8,731 nt of DNA from an uncultured Lachnospiraceae bacterium (GCA_947628025.1 CANQYH010000124.1:1-8731); one strand, 5' to 3'; shown: positions 1 through 6,964, counted from the first letter of the stretch. Program-made: numbers and translations. Notes: generated from the sequence alone by a model not told the origin.

Positions 1-63
1 CAATTCCTGATACAATTTGACCACTTTATCATAATCGGATTCTGCCAGTTTTCTGATTTCCAT
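1..63 (-). CDS. GNAT-family N-acetyltransferase, N-terminal fragment (runs off the left edge)
   Basis: Only the first 21 codons are in the window. They begin MEIRKLAESDYDKV and continue VKLYQEL. This is the usual opening of a GNAT (Gcn5-related) acetyltransferase: a first beta strand with an 'IR.L...D' pattern, then helix 1. Such enzymes transfer an acetyl group from acetyl-CoA to an amine; the substrate cannot be told here. The ATG at 61-63 is preceded on the minus strand by AGAGGAG (73-79), with about 9 bases between, so the start is well supported. A TATAAT box lies upstream at 124-129. The gene is downstream of the exporter operon in the same direction, with a 134-base gap. The family call rests on a short stretch only. 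Confidence 0.6.
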   Translation of the reverse strand, partial: MEIRKLAESDYDKVVKLYQEL

Positions 64-81
64 ATATTCTAACTCCTCTCG

Positions 82-123
82 ACAAACGCCGATCCGCCGG
101 GAAACCGCATACCGGCGTTTTGT
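82..123. repeat. Inverted repeat with two alternative hairpins upstream of the acetyltransferase
   Basis: ACAAACGCCG (82-91) can pair with CGGCGTTTTGT (113-123), with one bulged T. A second pairing, CGCCGG (95-100) with CCGGCG (112-117), uses the same right arm, so the two hairpins exclude each other. Read on the minus strand the outer stem is followed by only three Ts, so it is a poor terminator for the exporter operon. Read on the plus strand it is followed by TTTTGTATTATA, but no plus-strand gene precedes it. It may be a weak or bidirectional terminator or a leader structure. Confidence 0.4.
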
Positions 124-129
124 ATTATA
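124..129 (-). promoter_or_regulatory. Candidate -10 box for the acetyltransferase gene
   Basis: The minus strand reads TATAAT here, a perfect -10 match, about 60 bases upstream of the acetyltransferase ATG. No convincing -35 hexamer lies 16-18 bases upstream and there is no TG extension, so the promoter is only a candidate. A start site near 117 would put transcription inside the inverted repeat at 82-123. Confidence 0.35.
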
Positions 130-197
130 CCGCTCAAATGAGACGAATCGTGCGGCAGTTCGTTTTTGGCGCGATCCCTTGTGTCCCTGTCTGCCGC

Positions 198-1988
198 CTA
201 CGTCGCCGCAAACTGGCTGTTATACAGCTGCGCGTAGAAACCGCCTTTCGCCAGCAGTTCCTCGTGCTTCCCCTGCTCGACGATATGACCGTCCCGCATG
301 ACCAGGATCACGTCCGCCTCCCGGATTGTGGAGAGGCGGTGCGCCACGATAAAGCTGGTGCGCCCCTCCATCATCTTCGCGAACGCTTTCTGGATCCGGA
401 TCTCGGTCCGGGTGTCGATGGAGGACGTGGCCTCGTCCAGGATCAGCATCGGCGGCAGGCAGAGCATGACCCTGGCGATACAGAGAAGCTGCTTCTGCCC
501 CTGGGACAGATTGCCGCCGTCCTCGGAGATCACTGTATCGTACCCCTGGGGCATACGGCGGATAAATGAATGGGCGTGGGCTTCCTTTGCCGCCCGGATC
601 ACTTCCTCCTCCGCCGCGTCCGGCTTTCCGTAGGCGATATTCTCGCGGATCGTGCCGGATTTCAGCCAGGTTTCCTGCAGCACCATCCCGTAATTGGCCC
701 GCAGGCTTTTGCGGGTCAGCTGCCGGATATCGTGACCGTCCACGCGGACCGCGCCGGCGTCCACATCATAAAAGCGCATCAGCAGATTGATCACCGTGCT
801 CTTGCCGCAGCCGGTAGGGCCGACGATGGCGATCCTCTGCCCCGGCTTCACGTCCAGATTGAAATGCTCGATCAGCGGGCTCTCTTTCTTATAGGAGAAA
901 AACACATCGTCCATCGCCACGCTTCCCTCGGCTTCCGATAGGCTGACCGCGCCGGCCGGTTCCGGCGTCAATGGTTCTTCGTCGATCAGTTCGAACACCC
1001 GGGCCGCAGAAGCCAGCGCGTTCTGCAGCTCCGTCACCACGCCGGAGATCTCGTTGAACGGCTTCGTATACTGATTGGCGTAGCTCAAAAAAACGGAGAG
1101 CTGGCCCACGGACAAAAGTCCGCGCACCGCCGCCAGCGCGCCCACAATGCCCACGCTGGCATAGACCAGGCCGTTGACAAAACGGGTGGCCGGATTGGTG
1201 ATGGAGGAGAAAAAGATCGCCCGCAAACTGTAGCCCCGCAGCCGCTCGTTGATCTCCTCAAACTGTTCCTGAGCCTGCGCCTCATGGCCGAACGCCTGGA
1301 CGATCTTCTGGTTCCCCAGCATTTCGTCCACGAGGGAGGTCAGCTCGCCGCGCGTCTCCGACTGCTTTCTGAACATGACGTAGGTCTTCTTCGCAATAAA
1401 AGCGGCGACCAGAAGCGACACCGGCGTCACGCAGACCACGACGGCGGCGATGACCGGACTGATCGCAAACATAAACCCCAGGGTCCCCAAAATCGTGATC
1501 ACGCCGGTAAAAAGCTGCGTGAAGCCCATCAAAAGCCCCTCGGAAAACTGATCGATGTCCGAAATGATCCGGCTGATCACGTCGCCCGACGGATGAGAGT
1601 CGATATAGCGGAGCGGCAGGACCTCCAGATGGTCAAAAGCCCTCGTGCGGATATCTTTCACCACCTGATAGGTGATCCGGTTATTGATATGGTTCATAAG
1701 CCACTGGGCCGCGCCCGTGACGGCGATCACCACCGCCATGCGGTACAGGATCGAACGGATCGCTCCGAAATCTACGCGGCCCGGTTCCAGGATCCGGTCG
1801 ACCGCATCGCCCACCAGGATCGGGGCGTAAAGAGTCGCGGCCACCGTGACGGCAGCCAGGATCAGGGAAACCAGGACCCACCATTTATAATGACCGATAT
1901 AATCCAGGACCCTCTTGATCGTGGACCGGTTTTCCACAAACCGTCCGGCCGCCTTTTTACGGCCGTTTTTTCCCATCTGTTCAGCCAT
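198..1988 (-). CDS. Heterodimeric ABC exporter, catalytic-site subunit (TM288-like)
   Basis: This 596-residue protein is a fused membrane-ATPase half-transporter of the multidrug/lipid exporter class. It should act in the cytoplasmic membrane as a heterodimer with the product of the upstream gene. The membrane domain spans about 30-325 and the ATPase domain about 340-590. Visible motifs are Walker A GPTGCGKST (390-398), Q-loop Q438, signature LSQGQ (494-498), Walker B MLILDE with catalytic E519, and switch histidine H550 in AHRL. The signature has Q in place of the usual first G. This fits the partner that keeps the catalytic Walker B while giving an altered signature to the degenerate site, as in Thermotoga TM288. 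The start MAEQMGKN is chosen because AAGGAGGT (1997-2004) sits 8 bases upstream; the frame stays open further upstream, but that part overlaps the partner gene and looks unlike a transporter. The ATG lies inside the last codons of the partner gene (8-base overlap), which suggests translational coupling. The exported substrate is unknown. Confidence 0.93.
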   Translation of the reverse strand: MAEQMGKNGRKKAAGRFVENRSTIKRVLDYIGHYKWWVLVSLILAAVTVAATLYAPILVGDAVDRILEPGRVDFGAIRSILYRMAVVIAVTGAAQWLMNHINNRITYQVVKDIRTRAFDHLEVLPLRYIDSHPSGDVISRIISDIDQFSEGLLMGFTQLFTGVITILGTLGFMFAISPVIAAVVVCVTPVSLLVAAFIAKKTYVMFRKQSETRGELTSLVDEMLGNQKIVQAFGHEAQAQEQFEEINERLRGYSLRAIFFSSITNPATRFVNGLVYASVGIVGALAAVRGLLSVGQLSVFLSYANQYTKPFNEISGVVTELQNALASAARVFELIDEEPLTPEPAGAVSLSEAEGSVAMDDVFFSYKKESPLIEHFNLDVKPGQRIAIVGPTGCGKSTVINLLMRFYDVDAGAVRVDGHDIRQLTRKSLRANYGMVLQETWLKSGTIRENIAYGKPDAAEEEVIRAAKEAHAHSFIRRMPQGYDTVISEDGGNLSQGQKQLLCIARVMLCLPPMLILDEATSSIDTRTEIRIQKAFAKMMEGRTSFIVAHRLSTIREADVILVMRDGHIVEQGKHEELLAKGGFYAQLYNSQFAAT

Positions 1989-3879
1989 GAGCGCGCACCT
2001 CCTTTTCCGAAAGCTGGGACAGGCAGATCTCCCGATAGACCTCGCAGGTATCGAACAGCTCCTCGTGGGTCCCCTGTCCGGCCAGCCGTCCGTCGTCCAG
2101 CACCAGGATCCGGTCCGCATTTTTGACCGTCGTCGCCCGCTGCGACACCAAAAATACGGTCATATCCTCCGTATTTTCATGGATTGCCTTTCGCAGGGCC
2201 GCGTCCGTCGCAAAATCCAGGGCCGACGCGCTGTCGTCCAGGATCAGGATCTCCGGCCGCCGGACCAGGGCCCTGGCGATGGTCAGGCGCTGCCTCTGGC
2301 CGCCGGACAGATTTTTGCCGCCCTGCTCAATGGGCAGATCCAGGCCCTGCTCTTTCGCATCCACAAATTCCCGGGCCTGGGCGATGTCCAGCGCCCGGTA
2401 GATCTCCTCGTCCGTGGCGTCCTCTTTGCCCCAGAGCATATTCTCCCGCAGCGTCCCCTTAAAAAGCACCGCTTTCTGCGGCACGACGCCGATCTTTTCC
2501 CGCAGCTGCGAGAGCGGATACTCCCGCACGTCTCTCCCGTCGACCAGGACCGCGCCCCCGGTCGCGTCGTAGAAGCGGGGGATCAGGTTCACCAGCGTCG
2601 ACTTGCCGGAACCCGTCCCGCCGATGACGCCGATGGTCTGACCGCGCATGGCGGTAAAACCGATCTCGCTCAACGCGGCCTCTTTCGCACCGGCGTAACG
2701 GAAATCCATCGCGCGGAACTCCACTTTCGGAGCCTCGCTTCGTCCGGTTTCAGAATCCTCGCTTTGTCCTTTCTGCAGCGGCCGGGGACTTTCCTTCATT
2801 TCTTTCCGCTTAGAGCCAGACGCCTCCGCAACATTCTTCCGGACAGAACCGAACGCCTTTTCCGTCCTGTCCGCCGCAGTGCCGGACACAGACGATTCTG
2901 CCATGGACGCCTTTTCGCCCTCCCGCTCTTTGATGCTGCTCTCCACCTCAAACACCGCGCTGATACGGTTGGCGCATGCCAGCGACTTGGAGATCGTGAT
3001 GATCAGATTGGCCAGCTTCACCAGCTCCACCAGGATCTGCGACATATAATTGACCAGAGCGACCACTTCTCCCTGGGTGATGATCCCGTTTTCCACCTGC
3101 CACGCGCCCGTCCAGACCAGGGCGATGGTCGCGCCGTTGACGATGATATAGGTAACCGGGTTCATCAGCGCCGATATCTTTCCCACGAATACCTGGGAAC
3201 GGACCAGCAGGCTGTTCTCCTCGTCAAATTTTTCGATCTCGTCCGGCTGGCGGTTGAACGCCCGCACCACCCGCGCGCCCAGCAGATTCTCCCTGGCCGT
3301 CAGCAGGACCTGGTCCAGCTGCTTCTGTACCTTTTTATAAAGCGGCATACTGACCAGCAGCACACCGAACACGACGACGGACAAAAGTGGGATCGCCACC
3401 ACAAAGACCAGCGCCGCCCGCACATTGACCGTAAAGGCCATGACCATCGCGCCGAACACGATGAACGGCGACCGCAAAAACAGCCGCAGCACCAGATTGA
3501 CGCCCGACTGGACTTGATTGATATCGCTGGTCATCCGGGTGATCAGCGTGGATGTGCCCACCGTGTCGATCTCCCGGTAGGACAGGCTGTTGATATGGCG
3601 GAACAAGTCGTTTCGCACCGCCGTACCGAATCCCACCGCGGCCCTGGCTGAAAAATACTGGGCCGTCAGCGAACAGGTCAGTCCGACCGCGCCCAAAAGG
3701 ACCAGAATACCGCCCATCCGCAGGATCTGGGCCGTATCCTGATTTTTAATGCCCACATCGATGATCCGGGCCATGACGAGCGGCACGAAGAGCTCAAAGC
3801 TGGCTTCCAGCATCTTAAAAAGCGGGGCCAGGATGCTCTCGCGCCGGTACGCTTTCAGATATTTCATTAATTTCCACAT
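1981..3879 (-). CDS. Heterodimeric ABC exporter, degenerate-site subunit (TM287-like)
   Basis: This 632-residue half-transporter is the first gene of the exporter operon. The membrane domain spans about 15-310 and the ATPase domain about 387-620. Motifs are Walker A GGTGSGKST (420-428), Q-loop Q468, canonical signature LSGGQ (524-528) and Walker B ILILDD, where the catalytic glutamate is replaced by D549. The switch histidine is replaced by Q580 (VSQRATTV). These two losses mark the non-hydrolysing side of heterodimeric exporters such as TM287/288, BmrCD and LmrCD. The two domains are joined by a hydrophilic stretch of roughly 70 residues (about 313-386), rich in S, E, K, G and A, clearly longer than the family's usual short connector. 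GGAGG (3885-3889) lies 5 bases from the ATG. A perfect extended -10 promoter lies about 45 bases upstream. The terminal TGA overlaps the next gene's ATG region. The substrate is unknown; the divergent sigma-like regulator suggests inducible export of a toxic or signalling compound. Confidence 0.93.
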   Translation of the reverse strand: MWKLMKYLKAYRRESILAPLFKMLEASFELFVPLVMARIIDVGIKNQDTAQILRMGGILVLLGAVGLTCSLTAQYFSARAAVGFGTAVRNDLFRHINSLSYREIDTVGTSTLITRMTSDINQVQSGVNLVLRLFLRSPFIVFGAMVMAFTVNVRAALVFVVAIPLLSVVVFGVLLVSMPLYKKVQKQLDQVLLTARENLLGARVVRAFNRQPDEIEKFDEENSLLVRSQVFVGKISALMNPVTYIIVNGATIALVWTGAWQVENGIITQGEVVALVNYMSQILVELVKLANLIITISKSLACANRISAVFEVESSIKEREGEKASMAESSVSGTAADRTEKAFGSVRKNVAEASGSKRKEMKESPRPLQKGQSEDSETGRSEAPKVEFRAMDFRYAGAKEAALSEIGFTAMRGQTIGVIGGTGSGKSTLVNLIPRFYDATGGAVLVDGRDVREYPLSQLREKIGVVPQKAVLFKGTLRENMLWGKEDATDEEIYRALDIAQAREFVDAKEQGLDLPIEQGGKNLSGGQRQRLTIARALVRRPEILILDDSASALDFATDAALRKAIHENTEDMTVFLVSQRATTVKNADRILVLDDGRLAGQGTHEELFDTCEVYREICLSQLSEKEVRAHG

Positions 3880-3923
3880 AAAAACCTCCGCAGGGGCTTG
3901 GATTGGGTTCGTCCCATAGGGGC

Positions 3924-3951
3924 ATTATACCAAATTTTTCCGGAATTACAA
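3924..3951 (-). promoter_or_regulatory. Extended -10 promoter of the exporter operon
   Basis: On the minus strand TGGTATAAT (3924-3932) gives a perfect -10 hexamer with the TG extension. TTGTAA (3946-3951) is a plausible -35 at 16 bases. Transcription would start near 3917, giving a leader of about 38 bases before the exporter ATG at 3879. The spacer contains TTCCGGAA (3938-3945), a perfect palindrome placed where a bound protein could block or reshape the promoter. Confidence 0.7.
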
Positions 3952-4035
3952 GGCGGTTTCCCCGGATTTGTGCCGCCGTAAGGAGCTGCTCCTTGCCCGC
4001 CGCGGCATTTTCCGGTAAAATAGTTTCCGGAAAAA
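3935..4035. repeat. Divergent 11-base repeat TTCCGGAAAAA in the exporter/sigma intergenic region
   Basis: TTCCGGAAAAA occurs on the minus strand at 3935-3945, pointing toward the exporter, and on the plus strand at 4025-4035, pointing toward the sigma gene. The second copy sits in the 10-base palindrome TTTCCGGAAA (4024-4033). A third, shorter copy, CCGGAAAA, is on the minus strand at 4008-4015. The divergent orientation facing both genes suggests a shared regulatory site. The GGAA core also resembles the -35 class used by ECF sigma factors, which is only a hint. Confidence 0.45.
3980..3994. promoter_or_regulatory. 15-base palindrome, candidate operator
   Basis: AAGGAGCTGCTCCTT is a perfect 7-base inverted repeat around a single central base. 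It is located midway between the exporter promoter and the sigma gene. It has no T-run and no coding context, so an operator for a dimeric regulator is more likely than a terminator. The protein that binds it is unknown; the winged-helix-like segment of the adjacent regulator is one candidate. Confidence 0.35.
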
Positions 4036-4130
4036 CCATACCTGCAGCCGGTTCCCAGTCAGATTCGGCCGGTTTTGGTCAAATTTTGCAGATTTTCAAA
4101 TCCATTCTTCCTTTCGGAGGCACTTTCCTT

Positions 4131-5774
4131 ATGAGAGCGCCGGAGCCGAAGCGATCATTTTACAGACGAAAGGGAACGCCCATGACAGACATCGAGCTTT
4201 TTACAAAAGAATATCTCAGCCGGGTCTTTTACTTTTGCCTAAAGAAGACCGGCAGCGAACAGGACGCCGCGGACCTGGCCGGAGAGATCAGCTTTGAGAT
4301 CGTAAAAGCCCTGTCTTCGGGCGAATCCCCCCGGGAATTCAGCGCCTGGGTCTGGACCGTCGCCCGCAACCGCTGGGCCAGATGGTCCAAACGCCGCTAC
4401 TATCGTTTTCCGGAAAACGAAGACATCGCGGACTACGCGGAGGAACTGACCGCGGAGGACGATGTGGAATCCTCCGTGATCCGCGCCGAGGAGCTGGCCC
4501 TGATCCGCAGGGAGCTGGCTTTCATCCGCACCGATTACCGGCAGATCCTGGTGGCTCATTACTTCGAGGAAATGAGCGTGTCCCAGATCTCCAAACGGTT
4601 CGGCATCCCGCCCGGTACCGTCAAAACCAAGCTGCAAAGCAGCCGCAGACAAGTAAAGGAAGGTATGAATATGGCAAGACAATTCGGAACCAGAAGTTTT
4701 CAGCCGGAAACCGTCGGCTTCATCGCATCCGGCATCCAGACGAACGGACTCCCCTGGAGCGCGATCCAGCGGAAGATCCCCGTCAATATCCTCTGCGCCG
4801 CCAACAACAATCCCTGTACGCTGGAAGAACTGTCCATGGAACTGGGCATCGCCATGCCTTATATGGAAGAGGAAGTTTCTCTCCTGGAAAAAAGCGAGCT
4901 GATCCGCCGGCTGGACCACGACCGCTTTCTCACCGCGTTTTTCATTTCCCCCAAAGAATATAAGAACGAGATCAACGAGCTCTCCTGCCGGTTCGCGGAA
5001 CGAAATTACCGGGCCTTATGGGAACTGGCGGAGGAGGCCTGCCGGATCGCAGAGCCTCTCGGCGCGGCGGACGGCGCGGTCAGCCCCGCGGACCGTCAGA
5101 TGTATTTTGCCTTTTTCACAGAGCAGATGCTGCAGCTGGATTCGCTGCCGGCCAACATCTACGGCTGCTTCAAGCGGAGCGACGGCGGGACCTGGGGCCT
5201 CATCGGCTTTGAACAGGGAAGTGTCTGCCGCCTGGCCAATCCGTTTTTCAATAACAACGGCTGCTGGCCCCAGAGCCATCTGGGGTGGGACGGCTTCCAG
5301 GCGTCCGGCGAAGACTACGGAAAACGGGCCTGCACGCAGCAGCTTCCGGATCATTATAACCTGCAGTACCTGCGTATGGCCGCCCTGGGATGCGATCCCG
5401 ACCGTTTCACCCGCGAAGAGCGCCTCGCCGTGGACACTCTGCTGTCGCAGGGCTTCTGCGTCCGGACCGAAGACGGCCGTCTCCGCGTCGCGGCAGTCCT
5501 GTTTGCGGACGACAGCCGGGAGCAGCTGACAGAAAAGCTCCGGAATCTCCCGTCCTATCAGGCGCTTTTGTCCGATACCCAGGCCTATATAAACGACGCC
5601 AAAGCCATCGTCGCCCGCTACAGCAATCCCATTCTCTCGGAGGATTTCGACTATTACGTAGCCATGTCCCTGTCCAGCCGCGGGATCTTCGCCCAGCTCT
5701 GGAAAGACAGCGGCCTCTACACCGGCGGCCTCTGCGAATTCTCGGCGTTCCACTACCGGACGGACAAGGCATAA
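4131..5774 (+). CDS. ECF-type sigma factor fused to a winged-helix-like segment and a large unrecognised C-terminal region
   Basis: The protein has 547 residues, against about 160-200 for an ordinary ECF sigma factor. Residues about 22-89 are sigma region 2, with the core-binding and -10-recognition stretch FSAWVWTVARNRWARW (70-85). Residues about 121-179 are sigma region 4, with the helix-turn-helix SQISKRFGIPPGTVKTKL. From about 213 to 272 a new segment resembles a winged helix (CTLEELSMELGIAMPYMEEE, then LLEKSELIRRL). Residues about 277-547 match no family I recognise; they include a W/G/N-rich stretch near 350-390. The ATG at 4131 is chosen because GGAGG (4116-4120) lies 10 bases upstream. 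The ATG at 4182 (MTDIELF) would give 530 residues and a more typical sigma N-terminus, but has only a weak AAGG site. The gene is divergent from the exporter operon, so it probably regulates it and perhaps itself. A strong terminator follows. The sigma assignment is firm; ligand sensing by the C-terminus is inference. Confidence 0.85.
   Translation: MRAPEPKRSFYRRKGTPMTDIELFTKEYLSRVFYFCLKKTGSEQDAADLAGEISFEIVKALSSGESPREFSAWVWTVARNRWARWSKRRYYRFPENEDIADYAEELTAEDDVESSVIRAEELALIRRELAFIRTDYRQILVAHYFEEMSVSQISKRFGIPPGTVKTKLQSSRRQVKEGMNMARQFGTRSFQPETVGFIASGIQTNGLPWSAIQRKIPVNILCAANNNPCTLEELSMELGIAMPYMEEEVSLLEKSELIRRLDHDRFLTAFFISPKEYKNEINELSCRFAERNYRALWELAEEACRIAEPLGAADGAVSPADRQMYFAFFTEQMLQLDSLPANIYGCFKRSDGGTWGLIGFEQGSVCRLANPFFNNNGCWPQSHLGWDGFQASGEDYGKRACTQQLPDHYNLQYLRMAALGCDPDRFTREERLAVDTLLSQGFCVRTEDGRLRVAAVLFADDSREQLTEKLRNLPSYQALLSDTQAYINDAKAIVARYSNPILSEDFDYYVAMSLSSRGIFAQLWKDSGLYTGGLCEFSAFHYRTDKA
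4656..4673 (+). promoter_or_regulatory. Possible internal translation start at the sigma/C-terminal junction
   Basis: AAGGAAGG (4656-4663) is followed after 7 bases by ATG (4671-4673), in the same frame as the sigma gene. It lies just after sigma region 4 ends (KEGMN) and before the C-terminal part (MARQFGTRSF). Initiation here would yield a separate 367-residue protein lacking the sigma domains. The site could be an active internal start or a relic of two once-separate genes. Lys/Glu/Gly codons can mimic such a site by chance. Confidence 0.35.
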
Positions 5775-5795
5775 GCGCGGCGATGCGTCCATAGG

Positions 5796-5850
5796 AAAAC
5801 AGGCCGCTGACTTTCACTGGAAAGAGGGTATGTCAGCGGCCTGTTTTTTT
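5796..5850 (+). terminator. Rho-independent terminator of the sigma gene
   Basis: AAAACAGGCCGCTGAC (5796-5811) pairs perfectly with GTCAGCGGCCTGTTTT (5832-5847), a 16-base stem with a 20-base loop. It runs into seven Ts ending at 5850. It begins 21 bases after the sigma stop codon. On the minus strand the stem is followed by four Ts, so it may also catch leftover transcription from the convergent gene. Confidence 0.9.
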
Positions 5851-5898
5851 GGTAAGTGCCGGGTTTGTTCCATCTGGATTGCATAAATAAATTCCACG

Positions 5899-5936
5899 AA
5901 AAAACCGCCGGCGCTCCATCCCAGCTGCCGGCGGTT
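5899..5936 (-). terminator. Rho-independent terminator of the Rpn-family nuclease gene
   Basis: On the minus strand AACCGCCGGC (5927-5936) pairs perfectly with GCCGGCGGTT (5903-5912) around a 14-base loop. A run of six Ts follows (complement of 5899-5904). It starts 18 bases past the stop codon of the nuclease gene. Confidence 0.88.
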
Positions 5937-5953
5937 CTCTCTGGCTATCCCTG

Positions 5954-6964
5954 TTACTTCATATACGCCATATATTCCCTCTCAAACACAGAACGCTCTA
6001 TGTTCGCCCTTTTTGCCGCATCCGCAATAGTAAGCAGGTTATCTTTTACAAGACCAAAAAGGATCTCTAATGCTCCTTCACGCTTACCTTCCCGGATGCC
6101 TTCCCGTACCCCTTTATCATAAATCCCAGTACTCAGATTACACACCTGACTCACCTCCCGACTGATTTCCTCCGTTACCTCGATATGAAATTCATCCGAC
6201 AAAACAACTTTTTTCTCTTCTGCCGACCTTTCCGTGGAAAATACCTTGCTCAACAGCCGGATCGCATCATCCCCACTCTGCTCCCCCTCCTGTCCAAGCC
6301 GCATCACCACTATCCTCATCAAGTCATAGTTCGCTTCCGCCTCTCGGTATTCGCCTCGCTTACAGCGCTCCACAAAACGATACTCGTTGATTGCATCCGA
6401 CCGTTCCATGGCCGTGTCTTCACAGATCCAAATAGATGCAACTTTTTTAATCCTGCCATACTCCTGATCCTTGAACACCGTTCCCCTCTGGGCGGAAATC
6501 AGCCTGGAGCCATAGTATATGCCCCGCTTAGGGATCGGATACCCAGGAGTATCCTTGTTCTGGATTTCAATGTTCACGATAATCTCCATCCGGTCATCTC
6601 CGCCCGGCACCCTGGTCAGAAAACGGATATCGTACCTTACGGTGCCCTCCCTGACGGAAATGTCCTCGGTAGGCATTCCTTCAATCCGGTCGCTGCCGCT
6701 CAATGCTTCCCTCAATTCTCCCAAACACACGGCATCCGGATGATCCTGATGAACCGCTGCTTCGCTGATTTGGGGCGTTCCCTCTATGAATTCCCCGGCA
6801 ATCCGTTTCACCGGAACATCCGCAAATTCGTCCAGGGCGCTCTTCAGGATATAGGCCAATATGGACTTCTGCGCCACCAGCTTTCTTGCCGAGGCATCAT
6901 ATTTTGCTTTCTCATCCGCCACATCAAGGTTCTGGGCGATCTCATTTGCCGTCACTTCATTCAT
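5954..6964 (-). CDS. Rpn-family PD-(D/E)XK nuclease / putative transposase-like protein
   Basis: The 336-residue protein matches the Rpn-type PD-(D/E)XK proteins often annotated as 'PD-(D/E)XK nuclease family transposase'. The N-terminal part reads DEKAKYDASARKLVAQKSIL (17-36), a typical opening of the clostridial branch. The nuclease core shows YDIRF with D112, then VNIEIQNKD with E133 and Q135, the E-x-Q form seen in this family. SRLISAQRGTVF (153-164) and KVASIWIC (174-181) follow. The C-terminus has the charged repeat GVREGIREGKREGALE (285-300) common in these proteins. Relatives of Rpn promote RecA-independent recombination and cut DNA; whether this one is active is unknown. Length looks complete. 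AAAGGAGGG (6974-6982) lies 9 bases before the ATG, an extended -10 promoter lies at 7001-7009 and a strong terminator follows, so it is an independent unit convergent with the sigma gene. No terminal repeats or transposition genes flank it. Confidence 0.85.
   Translation of the reverse strand: MNEVTANEIAQNLDVADEKAKYDASARKLVAQKSILAYILKSALDEFADVPVKRIAGEFIEGTPQISEAAVHQDHPDAVCLGELREALSGSDRIEGMPTEDISVREGTVRYDIRFLTRVPGGDDRMEIIVNIEIQNKDTPGYPIPKRGIYYGSRLISAQRGTVFKDQEYGRIKKVASIWICEDTAMERSDAINEYRFVERCKRGEYREAEANYDLMRIVVMRLGQEGEQSGDDAIRLLSKVFSTERSAEEKKVVLSDEFHIEVTEEISREVSQVCNLSTGIYDKGVREGIREGKREGALEILFGLVKDNLLTIADAAKRANIERSVFEREYMAYMK

Noticed and set aside
130..197. GGCGGCAG/CTGCCGC pairing just after the exporter operon as a terminator
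   Set aside because: The stem is only 7 bases with a loop of about 30 bases and has no T-run, so it is not a convincing terminator.
1989..2120. Upstream extension of the catalytic-site exporter subunit by 44 residues
   Set aside because: It overlaps the end of the partner gene, is Arg/Cys/Trp-rich with no transporter pattern, and has no ribosome site as good as AAGGAGGT before the ATG at 1988.
1284..2126. A 280-codon plus-strand open frame antisense to the catalytic-site exporter gene
   Set aside because: It is a low-complexity D/R/H-rich translation opposite a well-supported gene, without a ribosome site or known motif.
1915..3651. A 578-codon open frame on the plus strand, antisense to the degenerate-site exporter gene
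   Set aside because: It lies antisense to a clear ABC transporter gene. Its translation is rich in R, H, D and Q with no domain pattern, as expected of the reverse strand of a GC-rich gene.
3903..4130. In-frame upstream extension of the sigma gene by 76 residues
   Set aside because: This stretch contains the exporter promoter and palindromes, its translation has no domain character, and a GGAGG site marks the later ATG at 4131.
5016..5792. A 258-codon minus-strand open frame antisense to the sigma gene's C-terminal region
   Set aside because: It is rich in A, G and V with no recognisable motif, and the plus-strand frame continues from clear sigma domains to a stop followed by a terminator.
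5796..5936. Two adjacent GC-rich inverted repeats as transposon ends or an attachment site
   Set aside because: Each is a self-contained hairpin with a correctly placed T-run after a convergent gene, which is explained fully by two terminators.
5954..6964. The Rpn-family gene as part of an insertion sequence
   Set aside because: No terminal inverted repeats, target duplications or accompanying transposase were found; the gene has its own promoter and terminator.
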